Source: Nitrososphaerales archaeon (lineage in GTDB: Archaea > Thermoproteota > Nitrososphaeria > Nitrososphaerales > JACPRH01). Taken from it: 43,732 nt of DNA. The position numbers and the translations under genes were made by a program. The stretch spans positions 1 through 43,732 of the forward strand of contig JASMAB010000003.1 in assembly GCA_030754585.1 (NCBI GenBank), given 5' to 3'. Shown here piece by piece: positions 10,441 to 19,718 of this stretch; positions within the stretch are counted from its first letter, which is position 1; every line of letters begins with the position of its first letter. The notes beneath the pieces were generated by a model. It worked only from the letters and a program-made list of their open reading frames with translations, searched no databases and was not told where the DNA came from.

Positions 10441-11370
10441 TTATCCAACAAACCTAAAGAACTCAATAATCCTTTTGGACACCTCAATAGCTGCTGCTTC
10501 CTGTGCCTCCACTGTCTGTGCACCAATGTGTGGAGTGCACACCACATTAGACATAACTACAAGTTTATTTCGCCCTGGAGGCTCATTCTCAAATACATCA
10601 AGAGCAGCACCCTTAATGCGATCATTCTTCAACGCATCCAGTAACGCTTTCTCATCCACAACTGCTCCCCTTGAAGCATTGATGAGGTATGCAGTTTTCT
10701 TCATCTTAGATATCTTTTCTCCAGATATGAAGTGTTTGGTCTCTTGAGTTAATGGAATATTCAATGTGATATAATCAGATTTAGTAAGAATGTCATCAAT
10801 TTCAGCATATTTTAGGTTTAATTTCTCAATTGTTTCTTTTGGGGCCTCAACAATATCATAGAATAGAATATTCATACCTATTGCTTGCACGAGCTCAGAA
10901 AGACGTGTTCCTATTCGTCCTAATCCAATTACTCCTAATACTTTATCTTTTAACTCAAAGCCTTTAAGGTGACTTTTCATCCAATTGCCTTCTTTCAAAC
11001 TCGAATTTCCTATACAAATACCCCTGGATAGACTCAGCATCATACCAAGGATTAGCTCAGCCACGGAGTTGGTTACAGAATCTGGCGTATTGTACACTTC
11101 AACATCTGCCTCTTCAGCAGCCTTAAGATCTATATTATCTAATCCCACACCCGCTCGTCCGATAATCTTCAACTTTTTTCCTGCAGAAATTAATTCCTGG
11201 GTTATCTCAGTCCTACTTCTTATTATTACAACATCGTAATTAGGGATTGTTAAGAGTAGATCCTCTGGGGTTATGGATGGTAAATAGGATACTTCAAATC
11301 CGGTATCTTTCAGCAGATTCACCGCCTTTTCAGAGATGCTATCACAAACTAGAATCTTTGTTTTAGACAA
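10441..11370 (-). CDS. D-3-phosphoglycerate dehydrogenase-like 2-hydroxyacid dehydrogenase (short, no ACT domain)
   Basis: GRAGVGLDNIDL, LGVIGLGRIGTRL, INASRGAVVDEKAL, VVCTPHIGAQT. Confidence 0.88.
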   Translation of the reverse strand: MSKTKILVCDSISEKAVNLLKDTGFEVSYLPSITPEDLLLTIPNYDVVIIRSRTEITQELISAGKKLKIIGRAGVGLDNIDLKAAEEADVEVYNTPDSVTNSVAELILGMMLSLSRGICIGNSSLKEGNWMKSHLKGFELKDKVLGVIGLGRIGTRLSELVQAIGMNILFYDIVEAPKETIEKLNLKYAEIDDILTKSDYITLNIPLTQETKHFISGEKISKMKKTAYLINASRGAVVDEKALLDALKNDRIKGAALDVFENEPPGRNKLVVMSNVVCTPHIGAQTVEAQEAAAIEVSKRIIEFFRFVG

Positions 11371-11580
11371 CTATGTTCTCGCCCCATAATCGCACGACAT
11401 CATTATCCCTATAATACTTCCGACAACGCTCTATAGATTAGCTGATTATCTTCAATTTACATTGCTAAAAAAATCAAAAAGTTATTCCCTAAAGGATTTT
11501 TTTCCAATTACCTACCCTTAGATTAATCCATTAAGAGAGTCAGCTCGCTTTATATGCTTAGCATGTGTCCAACGATATGC

Positions 11581-12786
11581 ATGATACTGGGGGTAATAGG
11601 GAAACCTAATGTAGGAAAATCAACCTTCTTCAATGCAGCTACTTTGCTCAACGTCCCAATGGCAAGCTACCCTTTCACTACAATTGAGCCAAACTTTGGA
11701 GTGGCATATGTATCCACCCATTGTATATGTAGAACTCTAAATGTAGAAGATAACCCCGTAAATTCCCGATGCATAAATGGTACACGTCTGATTCCCATTA
11801 AGCTTGTAGATATAGCAGGTCTTGTAAGAGGCGCAGCTGAAGGAAGAGGGCTGGGAAACAAATTTTTAGATGATATAAGACAGGTCGACGCTTTAATACA
11901 TGTAGTTGATGCATCCGGTTTAACGGATGAAGAAGGCGTAACGACAGAAGAAGTGATTGACAACCCGATTACTGACATAGATTTTGTTGAAAAAGAATTT
12001 GATCTATGGTTAAGGCAGTTATTATTGAAAGATTGGCGACGAATATCCAATAATTCTGAATCAAACACTGGAAAAACAGCTGAGATGATCTCGGAAAGGT
12101 TGAGTGGACTTGCTATAACAGAGAAGCATATCCTCACTGCTGCAGAAAAGAAAAATCTAACAATAGACAAACCAACGAGTTGGAGTGAAGATGATATAAT
12201 GAATTTCTGTATATCTCTTCGAGAATTATCAAAACCATCCATAATCGCAGCTAATAAGATAGATAACCCATTTGCGAAAGAAAATATTGAGCATATCAAA
12301 GCAACAGGCCGATTATTTGTTCCCTGTGCTGCCGAAGCAGAGCTCCTACTTAGGAAAGCAGCAGAAATTAAGATGATAGACTATTTGGCAGGAGGATCAA
12401 CATTCAAAATGTTGAATACTAGTAACCCCACCATCGCTCAGGTCAAAGCTTTGGAAATGGTTAAAAAAAATGTCTTGGATATTTGGGGTTCTACAGGCGT
12501 ACAAACTACAATAAATTCAGCTTACCTCGACCTCTTAGATGGAATAGTAGTTTATCCTGTTGAAGATGAGAATAAGTTATCTGACAAGAAAGGTAACATC
12601 CTCCCAGATGCCTATATAGTACAGAAAGGATCTACAGCCAAAGATTTGGCATTCATTATTCATAGTGACCTTGGAGAAACATTTTTGCATGCATTTGATG
12701 TAAAAACAGGACTTCAATTGGGCGCGGATTATATTTTAAAAGATTCTGATGTTATAAAAATAGTTTCTAGATATAGTAGAGGTTAA
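11581..12786 (+). CDS. ychF: Redox-regulated ATPase YchF (OBG/TGS family)
   Basis: MILGVIGKPNVGKSTFFNA, DIAGLVRGAAEGRGLGNKFLDDIR, C-terminal TGS. Start set at 11581, not 11554, because a TATA-like CTTTATATGC lies about 28 nt upstream (leaderless). Confidence 0.92.
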   Translation: MILGVIGKPNVGKSTFFNAATLLNVPMASYPFTTIEPNFGVAYVSTHCICRTLNVEDNPVNSRCINGTRLIPIKLVDIAGLVRGAAEGRGLGNKFLDDIRQVDALIHVVDASGLTDEEGVTTEEVIDNPITDIDFVEKEFDLWLRQLLLKDWRRISNNSESNTGKTAEMISERLSGLAITEKHILTAAEKKNLTIDKPTSWSEDDIMNFCISLRELSKPSIIAANKIDNPFAKENIEHIKATGRLFVPCAAEAELLLRKAAEIKMIDYLAGGSTFKMLNTSNPTIAQVKALEMVKKNVLDIWGSTGVQTTINSAYLDLLDGIVVYPVEDENKLSDKKGNILPDAYIVQKGSTAKDLAFIIHSDLGETFLHAFDVKTGLQLGADYILKDSDVIKIVSRYSRG

Positions 12787-12794
12787 ATTACTCT

Positions 12795-13445
12795 TTAATT
12801 TGGTATCTGGAACCTTCGATAATAGTATATGCTAGCATAAGATACCAATAGAATGGGGATAAGATACGGAGTCAGAGAATTTAAGATTGATGGACTTTGA
12901 AAAGTTGAAGTTTCTATCAAGAAAGATTTCTCTAGGTCACCTCTATTAGTAACAACCGTTACATCATAAACATCATCTTTAGGGGTAAGATCTGCTAATT
13001 CTGTATTCAATCTAATGACACCGAATCCACCTGAAGGCACTCTCCGGTTATAATAGAAATATCCATTCGCATCAAAGACATATGAGTTGCCAGAATAGAC
13101 ATTATGATGTTTTTCATTAATGTATATGGATCTAATATATAAATAGAGATCCCCAGGATTTGTTACAGTTACTGTTATTGTATCATTTGAAACGGTATCC
13201 TGATCAATACTCATTGATTCCACATTACCCGTTAACGTATAATTTGCTGACAAACGCCACCAATTAGGATAGTTATTCTCATATGTTCCTATTTTAATTA
13301 TATTTCCATAGTATCCAGCGAAAACTATGCATATAGATAATACCGAAATTATTAGGATAATATGAGTTATTATACGATTCACAATGATATCACAAAAACT
13401 ATTTAAGAACAAATGAGTTAATGTATATGGTATAAGCTTTTTCAT
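12795..13445 (-). CDS. Hypothetical membrane-anchored protein (N- and C-terminal TM, beta-rich extracytoplasmic domain)
   Basis: Hydrophobic segments IITHIILIISVLSICIVFAGYY and LIPILLVSYASIYYY flank a VTVTNPGDLYLYIRSIYI-type beta-rich region. Start abuts the stop of the NAD-kinase-like gene. Confidence 0.7.
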   Translation of the reverse strand: MKKLIPYTLTHLFLNSFCDIIVNRIITHIILIISVLSICIVFAGYYGNIIKIGTYENNYPNWWRLSANYTLTGNVESMSIDQDTVSNDTITVTVTNPGDLYLYIRSIYINEKHHNVYSGNSYVFDANGYFYYNRRVPSGGFGVIRLNTELADLTPKDDVYDVTVVTNRGDLEKSFLIETSTFQSPSILNSLTPYLIPILLVSYASIYYYRRFQIPN

Positions 13446-14447
13446 CTACACTGTGGAATACATTTTCTCACGTCCATCTCTGAGAGAAGATCTCCTTTTA
13501 ACTAAACCCCTATCAAGAAGGCTTGATAGCGCCAGACTGACTGTTCTATCAGGAAGCATTGTCTTCTTCAATATATCTCGGCGGCTCAATGGCCCCTCAT
13601 ATTCCAAGGTCTTTAGCATCAGTTTTGCACTTGGTGGCATGGCAAGAAGATCACGAGCAAGAATGATTTTCTTTGCCATCTTATTAGTGGTATGTGAAGT
13701 CTTAGTCAACCTAATAAGACGCACAGGGTTTATTGACTTAGATATTTCAACCATTTTACCTATCTTTGAGCGATAGATACCATCGATTATTACTTCGCAC
13801 TGAAGTCTGCTGACTATGTTATCCACCATTACTTTAGAATCATCTGGTATAATTAAGGGTCTACGTGTCACATCCAAAGAATTAACAGAAACTACAGTAA
13901 AGACACTGGCCTGTGGCAATATCATTGGTCCACCAGTTGACATAGCATATGCAGTTGAGCCAGTGGGAGTAGCAATAATCAATCCATCGCTACTGTCAGT
14001 CCATATCTCTTCATCATCCACCTTTAGAGTATATTCCAGAAGGGTGGCGGATCGATGTGGAAAGATTGCGACTTCATTGACAGCTGGTGGACATTCTATG
14101 CTGTCTGTCTTTACGGTTAGAGTTTTAGATTCTTCCACTTCGAATTTTCCTTTGGAGATTTGTTGGATTACTTGTCTAAGTTTAGATAATCCAAGTTCTG
14201 TGAGGAACTTTCCGTCATCATTTTCATTTACACCAAGAATAGGTATATTCAGTTTAAAGATCTTATGAAAAGTCTTTAGTATATCATTATCATTACCCAA
14301 TATAAGTACAAAGTCCCCCCATTTTGCATCAGAGTCAGAAATTTCGTCAATAGTTTTGAATTTAATATTGATATCACTAAGAATCTCGAAAATATTGTGC
14401 AGAGCTCTTTCAGATCTTCTTGGAGTCATTATCAAGATATTAATCAA
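13446..14447 (-). CDS. NAD kinase-like domain fused to a C-terminal winged helix-turn-helix
   Basis: NEVAIFPH, DGLIIATPTGSTAYAMSTGGPMI and RRPLIIPDDSKV are NAD-kinase-like. C-terminal ~60 aa PPSAKLMLKTLEYEGPLSRRDILKKTMLPDRTVSLALSSLLDRGLVKRR is wHTH-like. GGDGT position reads GNDND. Confidence 0.85.
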   Translation of the reverse strand: MINILIMTPRRSERALHNIFEILSDINIKFKTIDEISDSDAKWGDFVLILGNDNDILKTFHKIFKLNIPILGVNENDDGKFLTELGLSKLRQVIQQISKGKFEVEESKTLTVKTDSIECPPAVNEVAIFPHRSATLLEYTLKVDDEEIWTDSSDGLIIATPTGSTAYAMSTGGPMILPQASVFTVVSVNSLDVTRRPLIIPDDSKVMVDNIVSRLQCEVIIDGIYRSKIGKMVEISKSINPVRLIRLTKTSHTTNKMAKKIILARDLLAMPPSAKLMLKTLEYEGPLSRRDILKKTMLPDRTVSLALSSLLDRGLVKRRSSLRDGREKMYSTV

Positions 14448-14549
14448 ATAAATTCCTCAGCAGTTTTTACCTAAAGACTACTTGTATGTATTTTTTCTGC
14501 TTATTACTAAAACCTTATCTTACCGCTAAATGAATAGAATGTAAGAGAA

Positions 14550-15416
14550 TTGATAGAATCTCAGAAAGAAATAGTAGAATCGAGATTGAGCCTAAAAATA
14601 TTGGAGTTCCTCCGTGAAGATTTGGGTTCAGGAGATATTACAACTAACTCAATTATTGATGCTGAAAGACATGTAAAGGCCAAGATAATCTGCAATGAGA
14701 AAGCCGTGATATCAGGAGTTGAGGAAGCTATCTTAGCATTCAATCTCCTAAAATGCTCAGCCCAAGGTTTGATTATGGAGGGTGATTCTGTTGAAGAAGA
14801 TACTGTTATCATTAAGGTAAGTGGTAAAGCAAGGTCAATTTTGAAGGCTGAAAGAACTTCACTCAATATTTTAGGTCGAATGTCTGGAGTTGCCACTGAG
14901 ACAAATAAGATGGTTAAAGAGGCCAGAAGGGCCAACCAGAAGATAAGGGTTGCAGCAACTCGTAAAACTCAACCAGGTTTTAGAATCTTTGATAAGAAAG
15001 CTGTCAAGTCTGGAGGGGGTGATCCACATCGATTACGACTTGATGATGCCGTTCTCATTAAGGACAATCACCTTAAGATTACTAGTTCTGTTACAAAAGC
15101 TGTACAATTGGCAAGAAAGAATGTTAGTTTCACGAAGAAAATAGAGGTAGAAGCTTCGTCGGCAGAAGAGGCTTTGGAAGCTGCTGAAGCTGGAGCAGAT
15201 ATTGTTCTACTGGATAATATGTCCCCACAAGAAGTTTCAAAAGTAATTAAGATATTAAAAGAAAGACAAGTTAGAAATGGAATATTTCTCGAAGTTTCAG
15301 GAGGAATCAGATTAGAGAATGTTAAGGCATACAGTGAGACGGGTGTTGATGCAATATCTTTGGGCTGGATAACCCATTCAGCGAAGAACATCGATTTTGA
15401 TCTTGAGATAATCTGA
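14550..15416 (+). CDS. nadC: Nicotinate-nucleotide (quinolinate) pyrophosphorylase
   Basis: EDLGSGDITT, ERTSLNILGRMSGVAT, RKTQPGFRIFDKKAVKSGGGDPHRLRLDDAVLIKDNH; TTG start. Confidence 0.96.
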   Translation: MIESQKEIVESRLSLKILEFLREDLGSGDITTNSIIDAERHVKAKIICNEKAVISGVEEAILAFNLLKCSAQGLIMEGDSVEEDTVIIKVSGKARSILKAERTSLNILGRMSGVATETNKMVKEARRANQKIRVAATRKTQPGFRIFDKKAVKSGGGDPHRLRLDDAVLIKDNHLKITSSVTKAVQLARKNVSFTKKIEVEASSAEEALEAAEAGADIVLLDNMSPQEVSKVIKILKERQVRNGIFLEVSGGIRLENVKAYSETGVDAISLGWITHSAKNIDFDLEII

Positions 15417-15434
15417 ACGAAGGAGATACATTAC

Positions 15435-16262
15435 ATGATAAAAGTTGGAATTATTGGATGCGGAGCAATCGGAACTACATTAGCAGAAGCTATCGATTCG
15501 GGTGTTGTAAATAATGTTGAGCTAGTAGCATTATTTGACTTATTTGATGATCGAATTGAGACTCTTGTCCAAAAACTGAATCATAAACCTAAAAAATATT
15601 ACGAGTTCGAAGTGTTTCTAAGAAATGGTGGTGCAGACATAATAGTAGAGGCAGCTTCTCAACAGGCTGTTATTAGTTATTCCGAAAGAGTGATCACATC
15701 AGGAAAGGACATCCTGATTATGAGCACAGGTGCTCTGCTTGATAAAGAATTCTTGAAGAGAATAAAAGAAGCAGCTAAAAAGCATGGGAGACAAGTACAA
15801 GTACCCTCGGGTGCAATAGGTGGGTTAGATGTTGTAAAGGCCGCAAAACTTGAGGGATTAGAAAGAGTTGTTTCAACTATACGTAAGAATCCAGAATCAT
15901 TAAAGGCCTCACCTGATTTCCAGGGAATAGTGAAAGACTTCGATGACTTAAAGGAACCTAAGATTATTTTTCAAGGATGTGCCAATGACGCTGTCAAGCT
16001 TTTTCCATCTAACACCAATGTTTCAGCAGCCTTGAGCCTAGCTGGGATAGGTGGACAGAATACTGTTGTCAGGGTCATCGTTGACCCTACTATAACCATG
16101 AATATCCATGAGATAGAGATTAAAGGAAAGTTCGGAAAGATGAAGATTCAATTAGAGAATTATAAACACCCATCAAATCCAAAAACGAGTTATTTAGCAG
16201 TTCTCTCTGCAATCGAAACATTAAGATCGAATATTTCAGGAGGTATGAAAGTAGGAACCTAG
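15435..16262 (+). CDS. nadX: L-aspartate dehydrogenase
   Basis: VGIIGCGAIGTTLAEAI, VEAASQQAV, VPSGAIGGLDVVKAA; lies between nadC and nadA. Confidence 0.92.
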   Translation: MIKVGIIGCGAIGTTLAEAIDSGVVNNVELVALFDLFDDRIETLVQKLNHKPKKYYEFEVFLRNGGADIIVEAASQQAVISYSERVITSGKDILIMSTGALLDKEFLKRIKEAAKKHGRQVQVPSGAIGGLDVVKAAKLEGLERVVSTIRKNPESLKASPDFQGIVKDFDDLKEPKIIFQGCANDAVKLFPSNTNVSAALSLAGIGGQNTVVRVIVDPTITMNIHEIEIKGKFGKMKIQLENYKHPSNPKTSYLAVLSAIETLRSNISGGMKVGT

Positions 16263-16366
16263 AAGATTAATATGAATATCGTTGGCAGTTTTTGCCTAAG
16301 TTTTGGAATTGAATTAACCTTTTGCAAGTAAAATATTGTATATTAATGTCCAAGGTCTGATATAAA

Positions 16367-17341
16367 GTGAAACAAAGGTTGGAGAGACTCGAGATAAAGC
16401 AAATAGATCATCTTATAGAAGATATACAGAGATTGAAGGAGACACGGAAAGCTATTATTTTAGCCCATAATTATCAACTAGGTGAAATACAAGATATAGC
16501 TGATTTTACTGGAGACTCGTTAAAGCTCTCCCAAAAGGCAGCTGAAACAGAGGCAGAAACAATAGTATTTTGTGGAGTAAATTTTATGGCCGAGACAGCT
16601 GCCATATTATCTCCAGAGAAGACAGTACTAGTACCGGATCCTGCAGCAGGTTGCTCCTTAGCAGATACAATAAACATAGATCAGCTTAAGACATGGAAAA
16701 TGAAGCACCCAAATGCAATTGTGGTTTCATATATTAACACCACTGCAGAAATTAAAGCGGAAAGCGACTATTGCTGCACTTCAACAAATGCTTTAAAAGT
16801 CATAAACGCAATTCCATCCAATAAAGAAATCCTTTTTCTGCCTGATATTTTCTTAGGTACATATCTTCAAACAATTACCGGACGAAAACTCCAACTTTGG
16901 CCTGGAGAGTGTCATGTTCACGCAAGTATACGGCCAAACGTAGTGAACAATCTGAGAGGTCAACATCCAGAAGCAGAATTCCTAATCCATCCTGAATGCG
17001 GATGTTTGACTCCAAGCATGTATTACTTAGCCAACGGAGACATATCGTCTAAGGATACACATATCCTTTCGACTGAAGGTATGATAAGGCGTGCTAAAGA
17101 ATCGAGTGCTAGTAGATTCATAATAGCTACTGAGGTGGGCATACTTTACAAAATGAAGAGGGATAATCCTCGCAAGACTTTTCTGCCAGTTAATCCAGAT
17201 GCGGTTTGTGAGTATATGAAGCAAACTACACTAGATACTGTATATAAATCTCTTAAGGAGATGATTTATCAAGTAAAAGTGCCTAAAAATATCGCGGTAA
17301 AGGCAAGAAGATCAATAGATAAGATGCTTGAGTTAACTTAA
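16367..17341 (+). CDS. nadA: Quinolinate synthase
   Basis: ILAHNYQLGEIQDIADFTGDSL, FCGVNFMAETAAILSPEK, HPECGCLT. Confidence 0.96.
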   Translation: MKQRLERLEIKQIDHLIEDIQRLKETRKAIILAHNYQLGEIQDIADFTGDSLKLSQKAAETEAETIVFCGVNFMAETAAILSPEKTVLVPDPAAGCSLADTINIDQLKTWKMKHPNAIVVSYINTTAEIKAESDYCCTSTNALKVINAIPSNKEILFLPDIFLGTYLQTITGRKLQLWPGECHVHASIRPNVVNNLRGQHPEAEFLIHPECGCLTPSMYYLANGDISSKDTHILSTEGMIRRAKESSASRFIIATEVGILYKMKRDNPRKTFLPVNPDAVCEYMKQTTLDTVYKSLKEMIYQVKVPKNIAVKARRSIDKMLELT

Positions 17342-18018
17342 TTTGAAGATATTGGCGTAACAGGAACATCCACCTCTTCGGTTTCTTCGGGCTGAGGTTT
17401 TAAGGTCACCATATCTTCAACTTCAATCGATGGCTTTTTAATGAGCTTGGTCTTACTCACTCCTACGTGTCGTAATCTGGATATCTTTTTGGCAGCATTA
17501 TAGATATCTGAAGCGATTTTTCCTAATACAGCTTCCTGTGCGAATTGATTATAGGTAAGTTCAGTAGCCTTCTGTTCTGTAACTTCATCCGTAACTTTTC
17601 GGATTGCATGTTTTCTAGAAGTGTTAAGTCGTCCCAGAGTAAAAACAACAATTTGTGCTTGTACAATAGCTTGATCTCGAGTAGTGAAATTCTTTATTAA
17701 TCGTATACTGGAAGACCCACGGCGTACCATACTTCTAAGATATTCACGTGAATACTCATGACCTTTCGCTATTGTATGAGCAATATCGCCTTCTATAGAT
17801 TCGATCTGGAAGTAGAGTTTAATCGAGTAATGTTGAGGATCCTGCTTTAAGATATCAAAAAGTGTAGTTCCAACCACTCTTCCAATCGCTTTGGCCTCGC
17901 TTGTAATAGGAATATAGGCGACAGAATCCCCACCGAAGGGTAAAGGTGCCTTTACGATAAGCCACTTCTTTATCCGCCACTTATCCTTTATTTTCTGCCT
18001 TTTTCTTCCTCTAGCCAT
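17338..18018 (-). CDS. rps3ae: Ribosomal protein S3Ae
   Basis: KDKWRIKKWLIVKAPLPFGG, LRSMVRRGSSSI, IRKVTDEVTEQKAT. Confidence 0.93.
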   Translation of the reverse strand: MARGRKRQKIKDKWRIKKWLIVKAPLPFGGDSVAYIPITSEAKAIGRVVGTTLFDILKQDPQHYSIKLYFQIESIEGDIAHTIAKGHEYSREYLRSMVRRGSSSIRLIKNFTTRDQAIVQAQIVVFTLGRLNTSRKHAIRKVTDEVTEQKATELTYNQFAQEAVLGKIASDIYNAAKKISRLRHVGVSKTKLIKKPSIEVEDMVTLKPQPEETEEVDVPVTPISSN

Positions 18019-18188
18019 ACTTGAGCACTAAGCTCATCTAGGATTAGGATATAAGTTATCCGTTGATATTTAATTATATAATATCAATATATTTTATTTC
18101 TACTATTTGATATAATATTATTCTAACCCGATTAGATAAATATTTCATTTTCTATAAAAAAAACATTGTTCTGTAGATTGGTGATAAT

Positions 18189-19463
18189 CTATGGGGCTTC
18201 GATAACTTCAAGATTACCTACATATGGCTTAAGCACCTTTGGAATTTTTATTGATCCATCTTTCGTCTGGTGATTTTCCATTATGGCGATAAGTGTACGT
18301 TCAGTTGCTACCAATGTGCTATTCAAGGTGTGGACAAATTTTGATGTCTCGTGTGGCTTATCTCTGAATTTCACTAACAAGCCTCGCGCCTGATAATCAG
18401 TACAGTTACTGCATGATACTACTTCTCTATACTTCTCCTGACCAGGGAACCAAGCTTCAAGATCATATGTTTTTGATGCGACTTTTCCCAACTCTCCCCC
18501 ACAGAGAGAAACGATTCTATATGGTATTTGTAGAGCATTAAAAAAGTCTTCAGCATTTCGTATCATGAATTCAAGCTCATTTTGAGAGTTTTCAGGTCTT
18601 GAGAATACAAATTGCTCAACTTTCTCAAACTGGTGAACCCTAAATATTCCTTTTGTATCTCTACCGTGGGCACCCGCCTCTTTTCTGAAACAAGGGCTCA
18701 CACCTGCATAGCGAAGAGGTAATTCTCCACCCCGTAGTATTTCATTCATATACATTGAGGCAATTGCGTGCTCTGAAGTTCCAATTAGGTATAGATCTTC
18801 ATCATCTATCTTATAGATTACGTCTTCAAAATCAGACAATATTATTGAACCGCTGATTGCATCTTTCTTTAACATATACGGTGGTTGAATAAGAATCCAT
18901 CCTTTACTATCTAGAAAGTCTAGAGCATAGTTGATCAAAGCATGATTTAATCTGACTAAAACACCTTTTAGGAAATAAAAGCGGGCACCAGACACTTTGC
19001 TTGCACGTTCCAGATCCACCAATCCCAAATTCTGAGCTAGATCTATATGGTCAAGGGGCTTGAAGCTAAGTGTTGGGGGTTTGCTGTTTTGAATAATCTC
19101 AACATTGTCTTCTTCTCCAATTCCATCTGGAACTGTTTCATCAGGAATATTAGGAAGGCCACCCACTAGTTTATGAAGATGTTTATCCAACTCTCTAATT
19201 CTTTCATCACCTGAAGTGATTTGTCGCGATATCTCTTTTGTTTCATATATTTTCTTAGAGGTATTCGTATTCTCTGTCCTCATCCTCGCTATCTCATTGG
19301 ATATGACATTTCTCTGATGTTTCAGCTCCTGAATCTTTGTGACGAGGGCTCTACGTTCTTTATCAAATCTTATAAGTTCAGAAAAAGGATATTCTAAATG
19401 TCTCTTCTCAAGCATTTGTTGAACTTTTTTTGGATTATTTCTAACAAGATCCATATCAAGCAT
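18189..19463 (-). CDS. serS: Seryl-tRNA synthetase
   Basis: MLDMDLVRNNPKKVQQML, LIGTSEHAIASMY, YAGVSPCFRKEAGAHGRDTKGIFRVHQFEKVEQ. Confidence 0.96.
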   Translation of the reverse strand: MLDMDLVRNNPKKVQQMLEKRHLEYPFSELIRFDKERRALVTKIQELKHQRNVISNEIARMRTENTNTSKKIYETKEISRQITSGDERIRELDKHLHKLVGGLPNIPDETVPDGIGEEDNVEIIQNSKPPTLSFKPLDHIDLAQNLGLVDLERASKVSGARFYFLKGVLVRLNHALINYALDFLDSKGWILIQPPYMLKKDAISGSIILSDFEDVIYKIDDEDLYLIGTSEHAIASMYMNEILRGGELPLRYAGVSPCFRKEAGAHGRDTKGIFRVHQFEKVEQFVFSRPENSQNELEFMIRNAEDFFNALQIPYRIVSLCGGELGKVASKTYDLEAWFPGQEKYREVVSCSNCTDYQARGLLVKFRDKPHETSKFVHTLNSTLVATERTLIAIMENHQTKDGSIKIPKVLKPYVGNLEVIEAP

Positions 19464-19466
19464 AAT

Positions 19467-19718
19467 CTATCTATCCTTTAAACTATTCAAGGTATTACAG
19501 GTAATTTGAATTGATTCTATCAGATCGTCAAGGGTTGATAATAGAGATAGTATCTCGTTTTTTGATACGAGTCTAAAGGAAAGGATTTTATTTAATCTAT
19601 TCATTTTAAAATCTATACCATCTGGAAAGCCGATATTATCTGGCTCCAGAGATCTATAGACTGAATCAAGGAGATGTTCATCCTGAAAACTCATTGAAAG
19701 ATCAACCATTATTTTCAT
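19467..19718 (-). CDS. pcc1: KEOPS complex subunit Pcc1
   Basis: Small protein with VYRSLEPDNIGFPDGIDFKM and LLSTLDDLIESIQIT, Pcc1-like; between a recJ-like gene and serS. Confidence 0.78.
   Translation of the reverse strand: MKIMVDLSMSFQDEHLLDSVYRSLEPDNIGFPDGIDFKMNRLNKILSFRLVSKNEILSLLSTLDDLIESIQITCNTLNSLKDR

Noticed and set aside
11667-12299. 210-aa minus-strand ORF
   Set aside because: Fully antisense to ychF with Ser/Ile-rich shadow composition.
13453-14268. Plus-strand ORFs of 107 and 150 aa
   Set aside because: Antisense to the NAD-kinase-like gene, whose motifs are clear on the minus strand.
18060-18120. AT-rich inverted repeat TGATAT...ATATCA upstream of rps3ae
   Set aside because: Short arms in very AT-rich DNA; most likely an ordinary promoter region.
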